Below are positions 1 through 9,262 of a DNA stretch of 64,000 nucleotides, piece by piece. The notes below the pieces were generated by a model. It saw nothing but the letters and a program-made list of their open reading frames with translations, did not search any database and was not told the DNA's origin. Made by a program: the position numbers and the translations under genes. Positions within the stretch are counted from its first letter, which is position 1, and the number at the start of each line of letters is the position of its first letter. The stretch is from assembly GCF_015265475.1 (NCBI RefSeq), contig NZ_CP054493.1:310001-374000 (forward strand). Reading direction: 5' to 3'. The DNA is from Candidatus Sulfurimonas marisnigri. Its GTDB lineage: Bacteria; Campylobacterota; Campylobacteria; Campylobacterales; Sulfurimonadaceae.

Positions 1-822
1 GTGATGAGATTTAACAATGTCTGCAAGATATGTAAACATTGGTATATGGCTAAGAAGCTTATAGCTTACTTCTACATGCTCTTGAATAAGTTTGTACTCT
101 ATACCGTTTAACTGCTTAGGGTTTAAAAGTACAGAGTCTGGAGTTGCAACCTTGCCAATATCATGCAGTATCCCTGCTTGATATATTTTTGTACAATCAG
201 CATCATCATATCCCATTTGTTTAGCTATTTTCTGACAATACTCAGCAACTCTTTTACTATGTCCAGCAGTGTAAGTGTCTCTCTCTTCTATCATCTCTAC
301 CATTGATAAAAGTGTTTTTTCATAGTTGTGGTGTTGAAATTTAATAGTAGCATTAAGCTCTGATGTTTTTTGCTCTACCATCTCTTTTAGGTGCTCTTTA
401 TATATCTCGTTCTCTTTAAATTTTTTAAGTTTATAAACTATTTTATAAAGTTCTTGATTTAACTGTTCCAAGTCAAAAGGTTTAAGAATATACCCATCTA
501 CACCCATTTTGAATGCACTATGTAAATATTTGGATTCACTGTGAGCAGTTGTAATTAAAACAGACTGATTTTCATCCATATCTTTTATCTTCTTTATCAT
601 CTCTATACCATTCATTTTTGGCATTGATAAATCAGTAATTATTATGTCAAACTTCCCTTTTTCGTAAGAGTTTAAGCCATCGACTCCATCATTAGCAACT
701 ACAATGGTATGGAAAAACTTTTTAAGATACCGCATCATTGTTGTTTGAATTTCAATATCATCTTCAACATAAAGAGCTGAAAAGTTTTCACTCAACTCTT
801 TAAGCTTTTTCAGGCTTCTCAC
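1..822 (-). CDS. Response regulator with HD-GYP output domain (partial, C-terminus cut by window edge)
   Basis: The reading frame is open from a GTG at 822 to the left edge, giving 274 codons. The first ~120 residues form a receiver domain (acidic pocket VEDD, phospho-acceptor Asp in IIITDLSMPKMNG, conserved Lys in LKPF). A short coiled linker follows, then the start of an HD-GYP domain with RDTYTAGHSKRV, the HD pair in LHDIGKVATP, and a further His pair at the cut end. HD-GYP domains usually hydrolyse cyclic-di-GMP, so phosphorylation of the receiver probably controls second-messenger breakdown; that is inference. The GYP motif lies beyond the window. The GTG overlaps the TGA of the upstream regulator gene by 4 nt, which supports this start and suggests translational coupling. 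It is the last visible gene of a four-gene signalling operon. Confidence 0.9.
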   Translation of the reverse strand, partial: MRSLKKLKELSENFSALYVEDDIEIQTTMMRYLKKFFHTIVVANDGVDGLNSYEKGKFDIIITDLSMPKMNGIEMIKKIKDMDENQSVLITTAHSESKYLHSAFKMGVDGYILKPFDLEQLNQELYKIVYKLKKFKENEIYKEHLKEMVEQKTSELNATIKFQHHNYEKTLLSMVEMIEERDTYTAGHSKRVAEYCQKIAKQMGYDDADCTKIYQAGILHDIGKVATPDSVLLNPKQLNGIEYKLIQEHVEVSYKLLSHIPMFTYLADIVKSHH

Positions 823-1211
823 TTTAGCTTTCCTACAGTCTCCATAATCATTATTATATCTTCAAATGAAATTGGTTTTTTAATAGCTATATTACTTAGT
901 TGATCCTGTTCGTCTTCTACCTCTCTTGAAGCGGTTATAAATATAGTGAAAATATCTGGATTAATTTCCTTTATTTTTCTAATCATAGTAATTCCATCCA
1001 TCTTTGGCATTACGACATCTGTTATAACTATATCAATGTCTTTAGATTCTTTAAATGTATTAAGCCCATCTTCACCATCACAGCAGATAGTTACATTGTC
1101 AAAAAACTTACGAAGAAAAATGCCAGTACCATTTCTAACCATCTCCTCATCATCAACAAATAGCACTTTTAAATCTTTTACATGCTCTCTTAACTCTTTA
1201 ATATCCTTCAT
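819..1211 (-). CDS. Single-domain response regulator (CheY-like)
   Basis: This 130-residue protein is a lone receiver domain. Visible landmarks are the acidic pair in LFVDDEEMVRNG, the phospho-acceptor Asp in IDIVITDVVMPKMDG, the Thr/Ser in FITAS and the conserved Lys in IAIKKPISF. It has no output domain, so it probably acts by protein contact or as a phosphate carrier. Its ATG overlaps the stop of the upstream histidine kinase (ATGA) and its stop overlaps the GTG of the REC/HD-GYP gene. The likely phosphate source is one or both of the kinases just upstream. Family assignment is firm; partner assignment is inferred from gene order. Confidence 0.92.
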   Translation of the reverse strand: MKDIKELREHVKDLKVLFVDDEEMVRNGTGIFLRKFFDNVTICCDGEDGLNTFKESKDIDIVITDVVMPKMDGITMIRKIKEINPDIFTIFITASREVEDEQDQLSNIAIKKPISFEDIIMIMETVGKLK

Positions 1212-3580
1212 GACTTCCCACCTTCATTTTTGTAATATGGCAGTTTTATAAGAAAACATGCACCAATAACTGCCCCTTGGACATAATGTTTGTTGTAAAC
1301 TTGAAAAACACCACCTAAGTGTTTTTCAATGATAGTTTTACTCATATACAGACCCAGCCCTGTCCCTACATTTTGATTTTTAGTACTAAAGTAAGGATTA
1401 AATATTTTGTTTATTATATCTTCTTTTATTCCACCTGCGTTGTCACAAATCGTTATCTCTACACCATCACTTATCTCGTTTATTGATATAACTATTTTTT
1501 TGTTTTTTACATCGCTTTCAATGAGTGCTTCTTTAGCGTTATTAAGTATATTTATCAGAACCTGCATTAACTCTCTGGAGTGAGTTATAATCTCTTTGCC
1601 ATTATTAAATTCTTGTATAACTTCAATATTGTTATTTAGTATAGATTTTCCAATCACACTAAATGCGTCTTTGAAAATATCTTCAGGTAAAATATTTTCC
1701 AGTGTTTTCCCAGGTCTAAAAAAGTCTCTAAAATCATCAATGGTCTTTGAGAGTTCTTGAGTTTGGTTTATTATCTCTTTTGAACCCACTTTAAGGCTGA
1801 CTTCATCAAGCATGTTTAGTTCTATATCTGCTAAAATGTTATTTGCACCCATCGCGATTACACTTATTGGCTGTCTCCACTGATGAGCTATCATGCTTAT
1901 CATCTCACCCATTGCAGCGTGACGAGACTGGGCAATCATAATCTCTTCTTGGTTTTTCAGCTCTTGTTTTAAATGTATTTTTTCTGTTATCTCAAGCTTA
2001 AAGGCTATATATCCGTTTACTTCATTCTCTTCGTTGAAGGATGGGAGTATAGTTGTGTCTTCCCAAAAAATAGAACCATCTTTGGAAATGTTTTTAAACT
2101 CACCCGTCCATACTTTCCCACTGCTGATATGATCCCATATCTTTTTATACTCTTCATCACTGATATAGCCGGACTTGAATATTCTTGGATTTTTGCCTAT
2201 GAGTTCCTCTCTCGAGTAACCGCTGACTGCAGAGGTATTTGGATTTACATACTCAATAGTCCCATCTTTATTTGTCATCATTATTGAAACAGGACTTCTA
2301 TTAAGTACAGATTTTAGTTTAGATATTTCATATTGTGTTTTGTACTCTTTAGTAACATCTATAGCGTTTCCAACAATGCCAGTGGTTTTGCCTTCGCTAT
2401 TGCGAAGGATAGTTCTTATTGTAAGAAAGTACGCTTTTGTACCATCTGGACGAGTTGCCCATTCATAGTTGGAGTGTGCTTTATTTTCAGACATCACAAG
2501 TCTGTCTTTTTCTCTAAAAAAGTCAGCGTTCTTTTTATCGAAGAGTTCGTAATCGCTCTTACCTAAAACTTCTTTATGCGATTTACTAACAAAATTTTCA
2601 AAGGCAGTGTTGCACTCTATATACCTAAAGTTTTCGTCTTTTACGAATATGATATTATCAGCAGAGTTGATTATGTCATTAAGGAGAGTTTTTATTCTAG
2701 TTATTTCTTGCTCTTTTGTTTTACTCTGCGTTATATCTGTATGATAACCAAGCATACGAAATGGTTTCCCATCTTTATCAAACTGAGCTTTTCCCCGTCC
2801 TAATATCCACACCCATGAGCCATTTTTGTGTTTCATTCGAAAAGTGTGTTCAAAAACAGTTGTTTTATGGCTTAGATAAGAGTCAACTTTATATAGAATT
2901 TGTTCGATGTCTTCAGTATGGATGTTGTCTTTCCAAGTTGAAAACTCATTAGAAAGTTCATCATCTTTATATCCAAGCATCTCTTTCCATCTAGGAGATA
3001 GATATAATTCATTTGTGGTTAAGTCCCAGTCCCATAAACCGTCACTACTCCCTTCCAATGCTAACTCTAATCTTTCTTTATATTGACGGTTACTAGTCTC
3101 AAGTATTTCTCTCTCCATCTCAACAGCGATTCGTCCTGAGAAAACTTCAAACAGTGTTTTAATAGAATCTTCATTCTCTATCTTTCTCTCTGATAGAGCT
3201 ACTATTATCCCCATTACATTACCTTGAGAGTCGTGCAATGGAGTACCGATATAAGCTTCAATATTCATATCTATTAGAAGTTGGTCTTTAGGGTAAAGTT
3301 TGGTTATATCTTGTGTAAAACAGCAAACAGAGTTTTCGCTGACATCTGCACATGGAGTATTTTTTAATTCATAGGAAAAATTATCGACAATTTTGCCTTT
3401 TGCGGTAAGGGCAATCGTTGTGGAGTTGTTTTTTTTACTATCAAGGCGAGCAATGAAAACATAATCAACATCCATAGAAGAAGCCATACTAAGAACAATT
3501 CTCTCAAAAAACTGTTGGCCAGATGAGTTCTTTAGAGCTTCGATAATATTTTTAAGTTCTAATCCAATCGTATCAACCAT
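1208..3580 (-). CDS. GAF/multi-PAS sensor histidine kinase (cytoplasmic)
   Basis: A 790-residue kinase. In order it shows a GAF-like domain (about 15-165), three PAS domains (the first with a clear PAC segment ending GYHTDIT), a HisKA helix with the phospho-acceptor His in MIAHQWRQP (about 565) and an HATPase domain with CDNAGG and GTGLGLYMSK. There is no membrane helix, so the sensor is probably cytoplasmic. An in-frame start at 3658 exists, but it would overlap the upstream kinase by 65 nt; the ATG at 3580 has a strong GGGGAGGG ribosome-binding site just after that gene's stop, so I chose it. The PAS-to-kinase part is closely similar to the neighbouring kinase at 3594-6449, indicating tandem duplication with exchange of the sensor half. 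The ligand is unknown. Confidence 0.9.
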   Translation of the reverse strand: MVDTIGLELKNIIEALKNSSGQQFFERIVLSMASSMDVDYVFIARLDSKKNNSTTIALTAKGKIVDNFSYELKNTPCADVSENSVCCFTQDITKLYPKDQLLIDMNIEAYIGTPLHDSQGNVMGIIVALSERKIENEDSIKTLFEVFSGRIAVEMEREILETSNRQYKERLELALEGSSDGLWDWDLTTNELYLSPRWKEMLGYKDDELSNEFSTWKDNIHTEDIEQILYKVDSYLSHKTTVFEHTFRMKHKNGSWVWILGRGKAQFDKDGKPFRMLGYHTDITQSKTKEQEITRIKTLLNDIINSADNIIFVKDENFRYIECNTAFENFVSKSHKEVLGKSDYELFDKKNADFFREKDRLVMSENKAHSNYEWATRPDGTKAYFLTIRTILRNSEGKTTGIVGNAIDVTKEYKTQYEISKLKSVLNRSPVSIMMTNKDGTIEYVNPNTSAVSGYSREELIGKNPRIFKSGYISDEEYKKIWDHISSGKVWTGEFKNISKDGSIFWEDTTILPSFNEENEVNGYIAFKLEITEKIHLKQELKNQEEIMIAQSRHAAMGEMISMIAHQWRQPISVIAMGANNILADIELNMLDEVSLKVGSKEIINQTQELSKTIDDFRDFFRPGKTLENILPEDIFKDAFSVIGKSILNNNIEVIQEFNNGKEIITHSRELMQVLINILNNAKEALIESDVKNKKIVISINEISDGVEITICDNAGGIKEDIINKIFNPYFSTKNQNVGTGLGLYMSKTIIEKHLGGVFQVYNKHYVQGAVIGACFLIKLPYYKNEGGKS

Positions 3581-3593
3581 AGTTCCCTCCCCT

Positions 3594-6449
3594 TTATTTA
3601 TTGCTGTACGGCAGTTTAATAATAAAACATGCCCCGATGATATGACCTTTAATGTCACTTTTATTGTGAGCCTCTATTGTTCCACCTAGATGCTTTTCAA
3701 TGATAGTTTTACTCATATACAGACCCAACCCTGTTCCAACATTTTTTTCTTTTGTGCTAAAGTAAGGATCAAATATTTTTTTTATTATATCACCTTTTAT
3801 CCCTCCAGCGTTGTCACAGATTTTTATATAGACACTATCTTTTTTATCATATATAAATATAAATATTTTCTTCTCTTTAACATCGCTTGTAACTAGTGCT
3901 TCTTTAGCGTTATTTAGTATATTTATAAGAACCTGCATTAATTCCCTAGAGTGAATATTTATTTTAGTTGCATTGTGAACCTCTGATATAACTTCAATAT
4001 TACTATTTTCTAATGATTTTCCAATTACACCGAATGCATCTTTAAAAATATCTTCTGCTAAGATATTTTCTAGTGTTTTTCCAGGTCTAAAGAAGTCTCT
4101 GAAATCATCAATGGTTTGTGATAGTTCTTTAGTTTGTTTTACTATCCCTTTTGCACCAATTGCAAGATTGTCTACATCAAGCAAATCTAGTTCTATATCA
4201 GCTAAAATATTGTTTGCTCCCATAGCAATCACACTTATAGGCTGTCTCCATTGATGTGCTATCATGCTTATCATCTCTCCCATTGCAGCGTGTCTGGATT
4301 GGGCAATCATAATTTCTTCTTGATTTTTTAGAGTCTCTTGCATATACTTTTTCTCTGTTGTCTCAAGTTTAATAGCAATGAATCCGTCTACTAGGTCAGC
4401 TTCACTGAAAGATGGCATTATTGTTGAATTGTCCCAAAATATAGAGCCATCTTTAGCAATGTTTTTAAAATCTCCAGACCATATTTTACCATTGTTAATC
4501 TGATTCCACATATCTGCATACTCTTCATCACTTGTGTAGCCTGACTTAAATATTCTTAGGTTTTTCCCTATGAGTTCACTTATGGAGTAGCCAGTAATTT
4601 TACAATAGTTTGGATTGACATATTGAATATTACCTTCTTTATCTGTCAGAATTATAGAGATAGGACTTTTTTCAATTGTTGATTTTAGTTTATATATCTC
4701 ACGTTGTGTTTCATGCTCTTTTGTAACGTCAACAGAGTTGCCAACAAGACCTACTGACTCACCTTTTTCATTGTGAAGTATAGTTTTTACTGCAAGCAAG
4801 TAAACTTTTCTACCATCTGGATATGTCACCCACTCATGATTGTATTGAGTTTTATTTGAAGCTATCATTTTTTTATCTTTAGCTCTAAAAAAGTCAGCCA
4901 CCTCTTTGTCAAACAGTTCATAATCACTTTTACCTAAAAGCTCTTCCCTTGTTTTTCCCACAAATCTTTCAAATGCATTGTTGCACTCTATGTACTTAAA
5001 GTTTTCGTCCTTGACGAAGATTAAATTATCACTAGAATTTATAATATTCGAGAGAAGGTTTTTTGCCTTTTGGAGTTCTCTTTGTTTTGTTTTAGTTTCT
5101 GTTATATCAGTATGAAAGCCAACCATACGAACAGCTTTTCCATTTTCATCAAAAATAGTTTTACCACGGTTAAGAATATATACCCAATGTCCATCTTTGT
5201 GTTTTAGTCTATGTATGTTGTTGTAGGGAACGCCTTCTTTGGCATGACTCGCTTCAACATCTTTAAAAACCTGTTTTATATCATCAGGGTGGACTTTCTC
5301 TTCCCAAGAAGAGAACTCATTTATGAGTTCATCATCTTTATATCCAATTATCTCTTTCCATCTAGGTGAAAAATAAATTTTATTATCTTTTATATTCCAG
5401 TCCCATAGACCATCATTTGTCCCCATTATGCCAAATTCATACTGTTCACGTTTGGACTCTAATTTAAAAATCATTTTTTTAATAAACCATACAACATAAA
5501 TAAAGATGAAAAGTGCAATAAAGCCAAGTAAAATGGTGCTGTTTCTTAATATTAATATCTCTTCATATGCTTCTTTGGTGTCTACTTTAAATACCATCCC
5601 TATTCTAAGTTCAGGAATATACCCCCATGATGCTATAACCTCATGATGATTGTAGTCATTATATACTCCACTGCCACTGCGTGAATTTACAGCTTCTTGT
5701 ATAGGAAATCCATCATCTGAACCTATTTTTACGTAGCGTTTAAATTGGGCTGAGGAATCATTTCTGAGAGGATTTAAAAAAAGTGCTCTATCTGCAACTT
5801 TTGATGCAATGATAATCTCACCTGTTTCACCTAAGCCGTCATAGTCTCCCAGAATCGAGTATAGTTCATCAAGGTGCATCTCAAAACCAAGAACCCCGAC
5901 TATCTTAGAACCACTAAAAACAGGAGAGACTATAAATACTGAAGGCTTTTTGGAAGTATTATGATAACTAAAATCTGAAATATAACTTTTTCCTTCTTTT
6001 AAAGCTTTATGAAAACTTTTTGCAAGTTCACTGTCTATGAAAGATTCATCATTTAAGTTTGTGAGAAAGTCAATATTTGGTATAACACTCTCTATAATAT
6101 CCCCTGACAATGAAATAAGAAACGTATTAGCAAGGCTGTGCACTTTAACTTGATGGGCTAGAAAATTTTGAAGTAATTTTTTGTTTTCTAAATTTTTAGA
6201 AAAATTATTTGGGTCTGTTAGTCTAAAGCTTAGGAGAGGATCAATGGAATCAACCTCTACACTTTTTTTAAGATTTTGAGAGTATCTATTTATAACTTTG
6301 GTTCTATATTTAATAGATGCTGTTAAATTGTTTACAGCATCTTGTGTAATATCCTTTACAGAAGAGGTGTAATTTACGTAAGTCATAACAACAAATGGAA
6401 ATAAACCTGCAACTAAAAGTAAAGTGGTTAATTTAGTAGTCACTCTCAT
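3594..6449 (-). CDS. Membrane sensor histidine kinase with periplasmic Cache-like domain and three PAS domains
   Basis: A 951-residue kinase. Residues 8-27 form a first membrane helix, about 30-290 a periplasmic Cache-like sensor, and about 303-325 a second helix. Three PAS domains follow (about 335-455, 462-580, 585-705), then HisKA with the acceptor His in MIAHQWRQP (about 732) and an HATPase domain with CDNAGG and GTGLGLYMSK. Cache domains bind small molecules such as amino or carboxylic acids, but no ligand can be named here. It is the first gene of the minus-strand operon with the GAF kinase, the lone regulator and the REC/HD-GYP protein. AAGG lies 8 nt before the ATG. Its C-terminal two-thirds is paralogous to the next gene. 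Confidence 0.92.
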   Translation of the reverse strand: MRVTTKLTTLLLVAGLFPFVVMTYVNYTSSVKDITQDAVNNLTASIKYRTKVINRYSQNLKKSVEVDSIDPLLSFRLTDPNNFSKNLENKKLLQNFLAHQVKVHSLANTFLISLSGDIIESVIPNIDFLTNLNDESFIDSELAKSFHKALKEGKSYISDFSYHNTSKKPSVFIVSPVFSGSKIVGVLGFEMHLDELYSILGDYDGLGETGEIIIASKVADRALFLNPLRNDSSAQFKRYVKIGSDDGFPIQEAVNSRSGSGVYNDYNHHEVIASWGYIPELRIGMVFKVDTKEAYEEILILRNSTILLGFIALFIFIYVVWFIKKMIFKLESKREQYEFGIMGTNDGLWDWNIKDNKIYFSPRWKEIIGYKDDELINEFSSWEEKVHPDDIKQVFKDVEASHAKEGVPYNNIHRLKHKDGHWVYILNRGKTIFDENGKAVRMVGFHTDITETKTKQRELQKAKNLLSNIINSSDNLIFVKDENFKYIECNNAFERFVGKTREELLGKSDYELFDKEVADFFRAKDKKMIASNKTQYNHEWVTYPDGRKVYLLAVKTILHNEKGESVGLVGNSVDVTKEHETQREIYKLKSTIEKSPISIILTDKEGNIQYVNPNYCKITGYSISELIGKNLRIFKSGYTSDEEYADMWNQINNGKIWSGDFKNIAKDGSIFWDNSTIMPSFSEADLVDGFIAIKLETTEKKYMQETLKNQEEIMIAQSRHAAMGEMISMIAHQWRQPISVIAMGANNILADIELDLLDVDNLAIGAKGIVKQTKELSQTIDDFRDFFRPGKTLENILAEDIFKDAFGVIGKSLENSNIEVISEVHNATKINIHSRELMQVLINILNNAKEALVTSDVKEKKIFIFIYDKKDSVYIKICDNAGGIKGDIIKKIFDPYFSTKEKNVGTGLGLYMSKTIIEKHLGGTIEAHNKSDIKGHIIGACFIIKLPYSNK

Positions 6450-6489
6450 TTATTGAACCTTATATAATTTTTTTTACATACTATCATAT

Positions 6490-6507
6490 AATTTATAATT
6501 ATAAATT
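6490..6507. repeat. 18-bp perfect AT-only palindrome upstream of the kinase operon
   Basis: AATTTATAATTATAAATT reads the same on both strands. It lies in the 72-nt gap between the end of the agmatine deiminase gene and the kinase start, where the kinase operon promoter should be. It could be an operator, but AT-only palindromes arise easily in DNA this AT-rich, so confidence in function is low. Confidence 0.35.
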
Positions 6508-6521
6508 TAATGTATATTATT

Positions 6522-7517
6522 TTAGATAATATCAACTTCTTTGGCAAAGTTCATAGTGACGCAGTGAAGTGAACCGTGTTGTTTTATTAGGGCCATACAA
6601 TTAATGGCAACTATCTCTTTGTCAGTGAAAGTTTTTCTAAAAATATCTAGTGCCTCTTCATCTTGTGTGACTCCGTAAGTTGGGACTAAAACTGCACCAT
6701 TAACAAATAAGAAGTTGGCATAAGTCGCAGGTAATCTTTCATCTTCAAAGTGGATAGCGTCTGTCATTGGGAGTTCGATAAGCTGCAAACCATAAACTTT
6801 TGAAAACTCTAAAAGCTCTTTTTGCATAAGCTTTAACTCTTTGAAGTGTTCATCACTCTCATTCTTGCATGTAACATACATTATTGTTTTTTCATCTATA
6901 AATCTTGCCAAAGTGTCTACATGTGAATCTGTGTCGTCACCTGCTAGATAGCCGTGATTTAGATATAAAATCTTATTCATCCCAAACTCATATTGCAGTA
7001 TTTGAGTGATTTGTGAAGGGCTTAAAGAGGAATTTCTGTTTTTATTTAGCATACACTCTGATGTTGTAAGTATAGTGTCTATACCGTTGCTCTCAACTGC
7101 TCCACCCTCTAAATCCAACTCTACATGTAGAAGTTCTTTGTTATAGTTTTTTTGAAGTGCCTGACTCATAGCGTTGTCTTTTGAAGCGTCAAATTTACCG
7201 CCCCAGCCAGTAAAATTAAAATCCAATAGTTTTACATGTGAACTATCTTCTATGCAAAGAGCAGAGGAGTCTCTAGCCCAAGTGTCATTAGTCTCGTACT
7301 CGACAAAGTAAAGGTTTACATTATGCTCAAATCTGCTCTTCACATCTTCTATATCTGAACAGACAACAAGGCATTTCTGGTATTTAATTATTTCATTAAT
7401 AATATTAGTAAATGTTGTTTCTGCTTCATCCAAGTACTCTACCCAGTCTGTTTTAGCATGTGGAAATATAATTTGCGTAAAACTTTGTTCTTCAAACTCT
7501 GCAATCAATCTTTTCAC
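6522..7517 (-). CDS. aguA: Agmatine deiminase (Helicobacter-type, PAD family)
   Basis: The 331-residue product belongs to the Porphyromonas-type peptidylarginine deiminase/agmatine deiminase family, which hydrolyses agmatine to N-carbamoylputrescine and ammonia. Family signatures are all present: NDTWARDSS (about 78-86), GWGGKF, LEGGAVESNG (about 136), the His in SHVDTLARF (about 199) and the nucleophilic Cys in HGSLHCVTM (about 319). An in-frame ATG at 7562 exists, but the GTG at 7517 sits 6 nt after GGAG and gives the VKRLIAEFE start expected by comparison with Helicobacter proteins. Agmatine rather than protein arginine as substrate is a family-level assignment. It is divergent from alr. 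Confidence 0.88.
   Translation of the reverse strand: MKRLIAEFEEQSFTQIIFPHAKTDWVEYLDEAETTFTNIINEIIKYQKCLVVCSDIEDVKSRFEHNVNLYFVEYETNDTWARDSSALCIEDSSHVKLLDFNFTGWGGKFDASKDNAMSQALQKNYNKELLHVELDLEGGAVESNGIDTILTTSECMLNKNRNSSLSPSQITQILQYEFGMNKILYLNHGYLAGDDTDSHVDTLARFIDEKTIMYVTCKNESDEHFKELKLMQKELLEFSKVYGLQLIELPMTDAIHFEDERLPATYANFLFVNGAVLVPTYGVTQDEEALDIFRKTFTDKEIVAINCMALIKQHGSLHCVTMNFAKEVDII
7121..7130. repeat. Copy 1 of iterated palindrome CTACATGTAG
   Basis: Exact copy within TCTACATGTAGA, inside aguA, where it encodes Leu-His-Val-Glu on the minus strand. Confidence 0.7.
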
Positions 7518-7597
7518 TCTATTCTCCTTTTTTACTAACAAGTCCGAAAAAATTCCCCTCACTGAAGCTACGCCTAGTGGCGAGAGTATTTCTTTGG

Positions 7598-7603
7598 TAT
7601 AAT
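7598..7603 (+). promoter_or_regulatory. -10 box of alr placed for leaderless transcription
   Basis: A perfect TATAAT ends 6 nt before the alr ATG at 7610. Transcription would start at or next to the A of the start codon. No ribosome-binding site lies between. The same layout recurs at 18912 and 23786. Confidence 0.6.
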
Positions 7604-7609
7604 TCCCCT

Positions 7610-8626
7610 ATGGCTTATATAACTTTAAATAAAAACAACTTTTTTAATAATCTCGATATTATCGCAGAACATACCAAAAGCGTAGATAAAATAGCATTAG
7701 TTTTAAAAGATAACGGGTACGGGCACGGACTTTTAGAAATGTCGGCCTTGGCAAAAGAGTATGGAGTTAAAAAAGCAGTTGTCCGTACATGTAAAGAGGC
7801 AAAATTTATAGAAGAGTTTTTTGAGTATATTCTGGTATTGGGCGAAATTCCTAAAAACAAAAGTGATAAAATAAGATACACAATAAATGATTTAAAAAGC
7901 ATCTCAAAATTTCCTTCTGGCACAAAAGTAGAGCTAAAAGTAGATACTGGAATGCACCGTAACGGCATTGATGTAAGTGAGCTTCAAGAAGCCTTTGTGA
8001 AAATAAAAGAAGCAGGACTGGTTTTCGAAGCCGTATTTACTCACCATAGAAGTGCAGATGAACTTACAAGTGAGTGGTTTTGGCAAAATGACAACTTTAA
8101 AAGTGTAAAAAAGAATTCAAAAGAGTTGGCTAAAGAATTTGGATTTTCTAATCTTAGGTTTCACTCATCAAATTCAGCTTCGTTATTTCGACATGTAGAG
8201 TTTGACGAAGATATGGCAAGAGTTGGAATTGCCGCTTATGGCTGTATGAAACTTCCAAAATCTCTACATGTAGAAAATTTAAAACCTGTTTTATCACTCT
8301 ATGCAAATAAAGTATCATCAAGAGAGTTGAGAAAAGGGCAAAGGGTTGGTTATGGTGGTGACTACGAAGCTAATGATAGCTGCAAAGTCAGTAATTATGA
8401 TTTTGGTTATGGTGACGGCTTTTTTAGAAGTTGCGCAAACGGATATAAAACACCAGATAATGAAGAACTAGTCGGCAGAATTTCCATGGATAACAGTTCG
8501 TTTTTAAGCGATAAAGATGAGCTCTTAATATTTGACGATGCTGCACAAGTAGCTCCTTATGCCGGCACTATAAGTTATGAAGTTTTAACATCTTTAAAGT
8601 CTGATATTTTTAGAAAAATTGTTTAG
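7610..8626 (+). CDS. alr: Alanine racemase
   Basis: This 338-residue PLP enzyme interconverts L- and D-alanine for peptidoglycan. The PLP-binding Lys is in LVLKDNGYGHG (about 33), the partner catalytic Tyr in RVGYGGDYE (about 248), and RVGIAAYG and GRISMDN are also family landmarks. The reading frame opens at a GTG at 7577, but the ATG at 7610 gives the usual N-terminus directly before the first barrel strand and lies just after a perfect TATAAT, so the message is probably leaderless. It is somewhat shorter than the ~360 residues typical of the family. It is divergent from aguA and ends 4 nt from the convergent gene at 8631. Confidence 0.9.
   Translation: MAYITLNKNNFFNNLDIIAEHTKSVDKIALVLKDNGYGHGLLEMSALAKEYGVKKAVVRTCKEAKFIEEFFEYILVLGEIPKNKSDKIRYTINDLKSISKFPSGTKVELKVDTGMHRNGIDVSELQEAFVKIKEAGLVFEAVFTHHRSADELTSEWFWQNDNFKSVKKNSKELAKEFGFSNLRFHSSNSASLFRHVEFDEDMARVGIAAYGCMKLPKSLHVENLKPVLSLYANKVSSRELRKGQRVGYGGDYEANDSCKVSNYDFGYGDGFFRSCANGYKTPDNEELVGRISMDNSSFLSDKDELLIFDDAAQVAPYAGTISYEVLTSLKSDIFRKIV
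8264..8273. repeat. Copy 2 of iterated palindrome CTACATGTAG
   Basis: Exact copy within TCTACATGTAGA, inside alr, encoding Leu-His-Val-Glu. A 9/10 relative (CGACATGTAG) lies about 75 nt upstream. Confidence 0.7.
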
Positions 8627-8630
8627 AATC

Positions 8631-9023
8631 TCAAGAGTTTATTTTTATAATAGCGTTAGAACAAATAACACCGTCAACTCCTAAAATAGCGAGTTCTTCA
8701 ATCTCACTTTCTTCTTCTATATAGACTAAAATCTTTGCATCAAAGAGATAGTTTTCTGCCAGATTTTGGGCAGTTTTTGCCAACTCTTTGGGAACTATAA
8801 TAAATGCGACCCCTAAGGCAGAAGCGTATACTATTTGGGTGATATTAATAACTTCCACAGCGAGAGAAATTGAGTTTTGAATGGTGTGTTTTATGATGTC
8901 CAGATTATCTTCACTGAACTCAACATATAGAGTTGAAGATGGTGGAGTATTCTTTATGGCATCTATATTTGGAATATGATAAAAGTTTTCACTAGTTATA
9001 AATCTATGTCCGAAAAAAAGCAT
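8631..9023 (-). CDS. Hypothetical protein, 130 aa
   Basis: I do not recognise the family. The protein is soluble, with alternating hydrophobic segments (LYVEFSE, VYASALGVAFIIVP, AKILVYIEEE, LAILGVDGVICSN) that suggest an alpha/beta fold. An ATG at 9041 is in frame, but the one at 9023 forms a TAATG overlap with the upstream gene's stop and is preferred. It is the last gene of the minus-strand run ribA-rsmG-small membrane protein-this gene, with 1-nt junction overlaps that suggest co-expression. Confidence 0.7.
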   Translation of the reverse strand: MLFFGHRFITSENFYHIPNIDAIKNTPPSSTLYVEFSEDNLDIIKHTIQNSISLAVEVINITQIVYASALGVAFIIVPKELAKTAQNLAENYLFDAKILVYIEEESEIEELAILGVDGVICSNAIIKINS

Positions 9024-9262
9024 TATGCTTTCTCCAAACACTCAGTTGAGCAGTAGTATTTGTTGTTGCTTAGAAGTGTGTCGTCTAATGCACAATAGAT
9101 CCCACATGTAGAACACTCAACCATATCACTGCTTTGAACTTCATCTTTAACTTTATTTTTTTTACTGTTTTTATTTGATTGCGTAACTGCAGGTTTTTTC
9201 TTGATGAAAAAAAAGTATACTACTGCGATAACCCCAACAAGTAAAAGAACTTTTAGTATCAT
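9023..9262 (-). CDS. Small membrane-anchored protein with C-terminal Cys cluster (PP0621-like)
   Basis: A 79-residue protein with one N-terminal membrane helix (about 2-20), a basic Lys/Asn-rich linker, and a C-terminal cysteine cluster (CSTCGIYC followed by YYCSTEC) that looks like a small zinc-binding knuckle. The arrangement resembles the PP0621 family found next to core genes in many proteobacteria; function unknown. It overlaps the stop of rsmG by 1 nt (TAATG) and is followed by another TAATG junction. Confidence 0.75.
   Translation of the reverse strand: MILKVLLLVGVIAVVYFFFIKKKPAVTQSNKNSKKNKVKDEVQSSDMVECSTCGIYCALDDTLLSNNKYYCSTECLEKA
9102..9111. repeat. Near-copy (9/10) of palindrome CTACATGTAG
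   Basis: CCACATGTAG inside the PP0621-like gene. Listed because it may be a degenerate member of the iterated family. Confidence 0.35.

Noticed and set aside
946-1251. Open frame of 101 codons opposite the response regulator
   Set aside because: Opposite strand of a clear receiver domain; no ribosome-binding site or known family.
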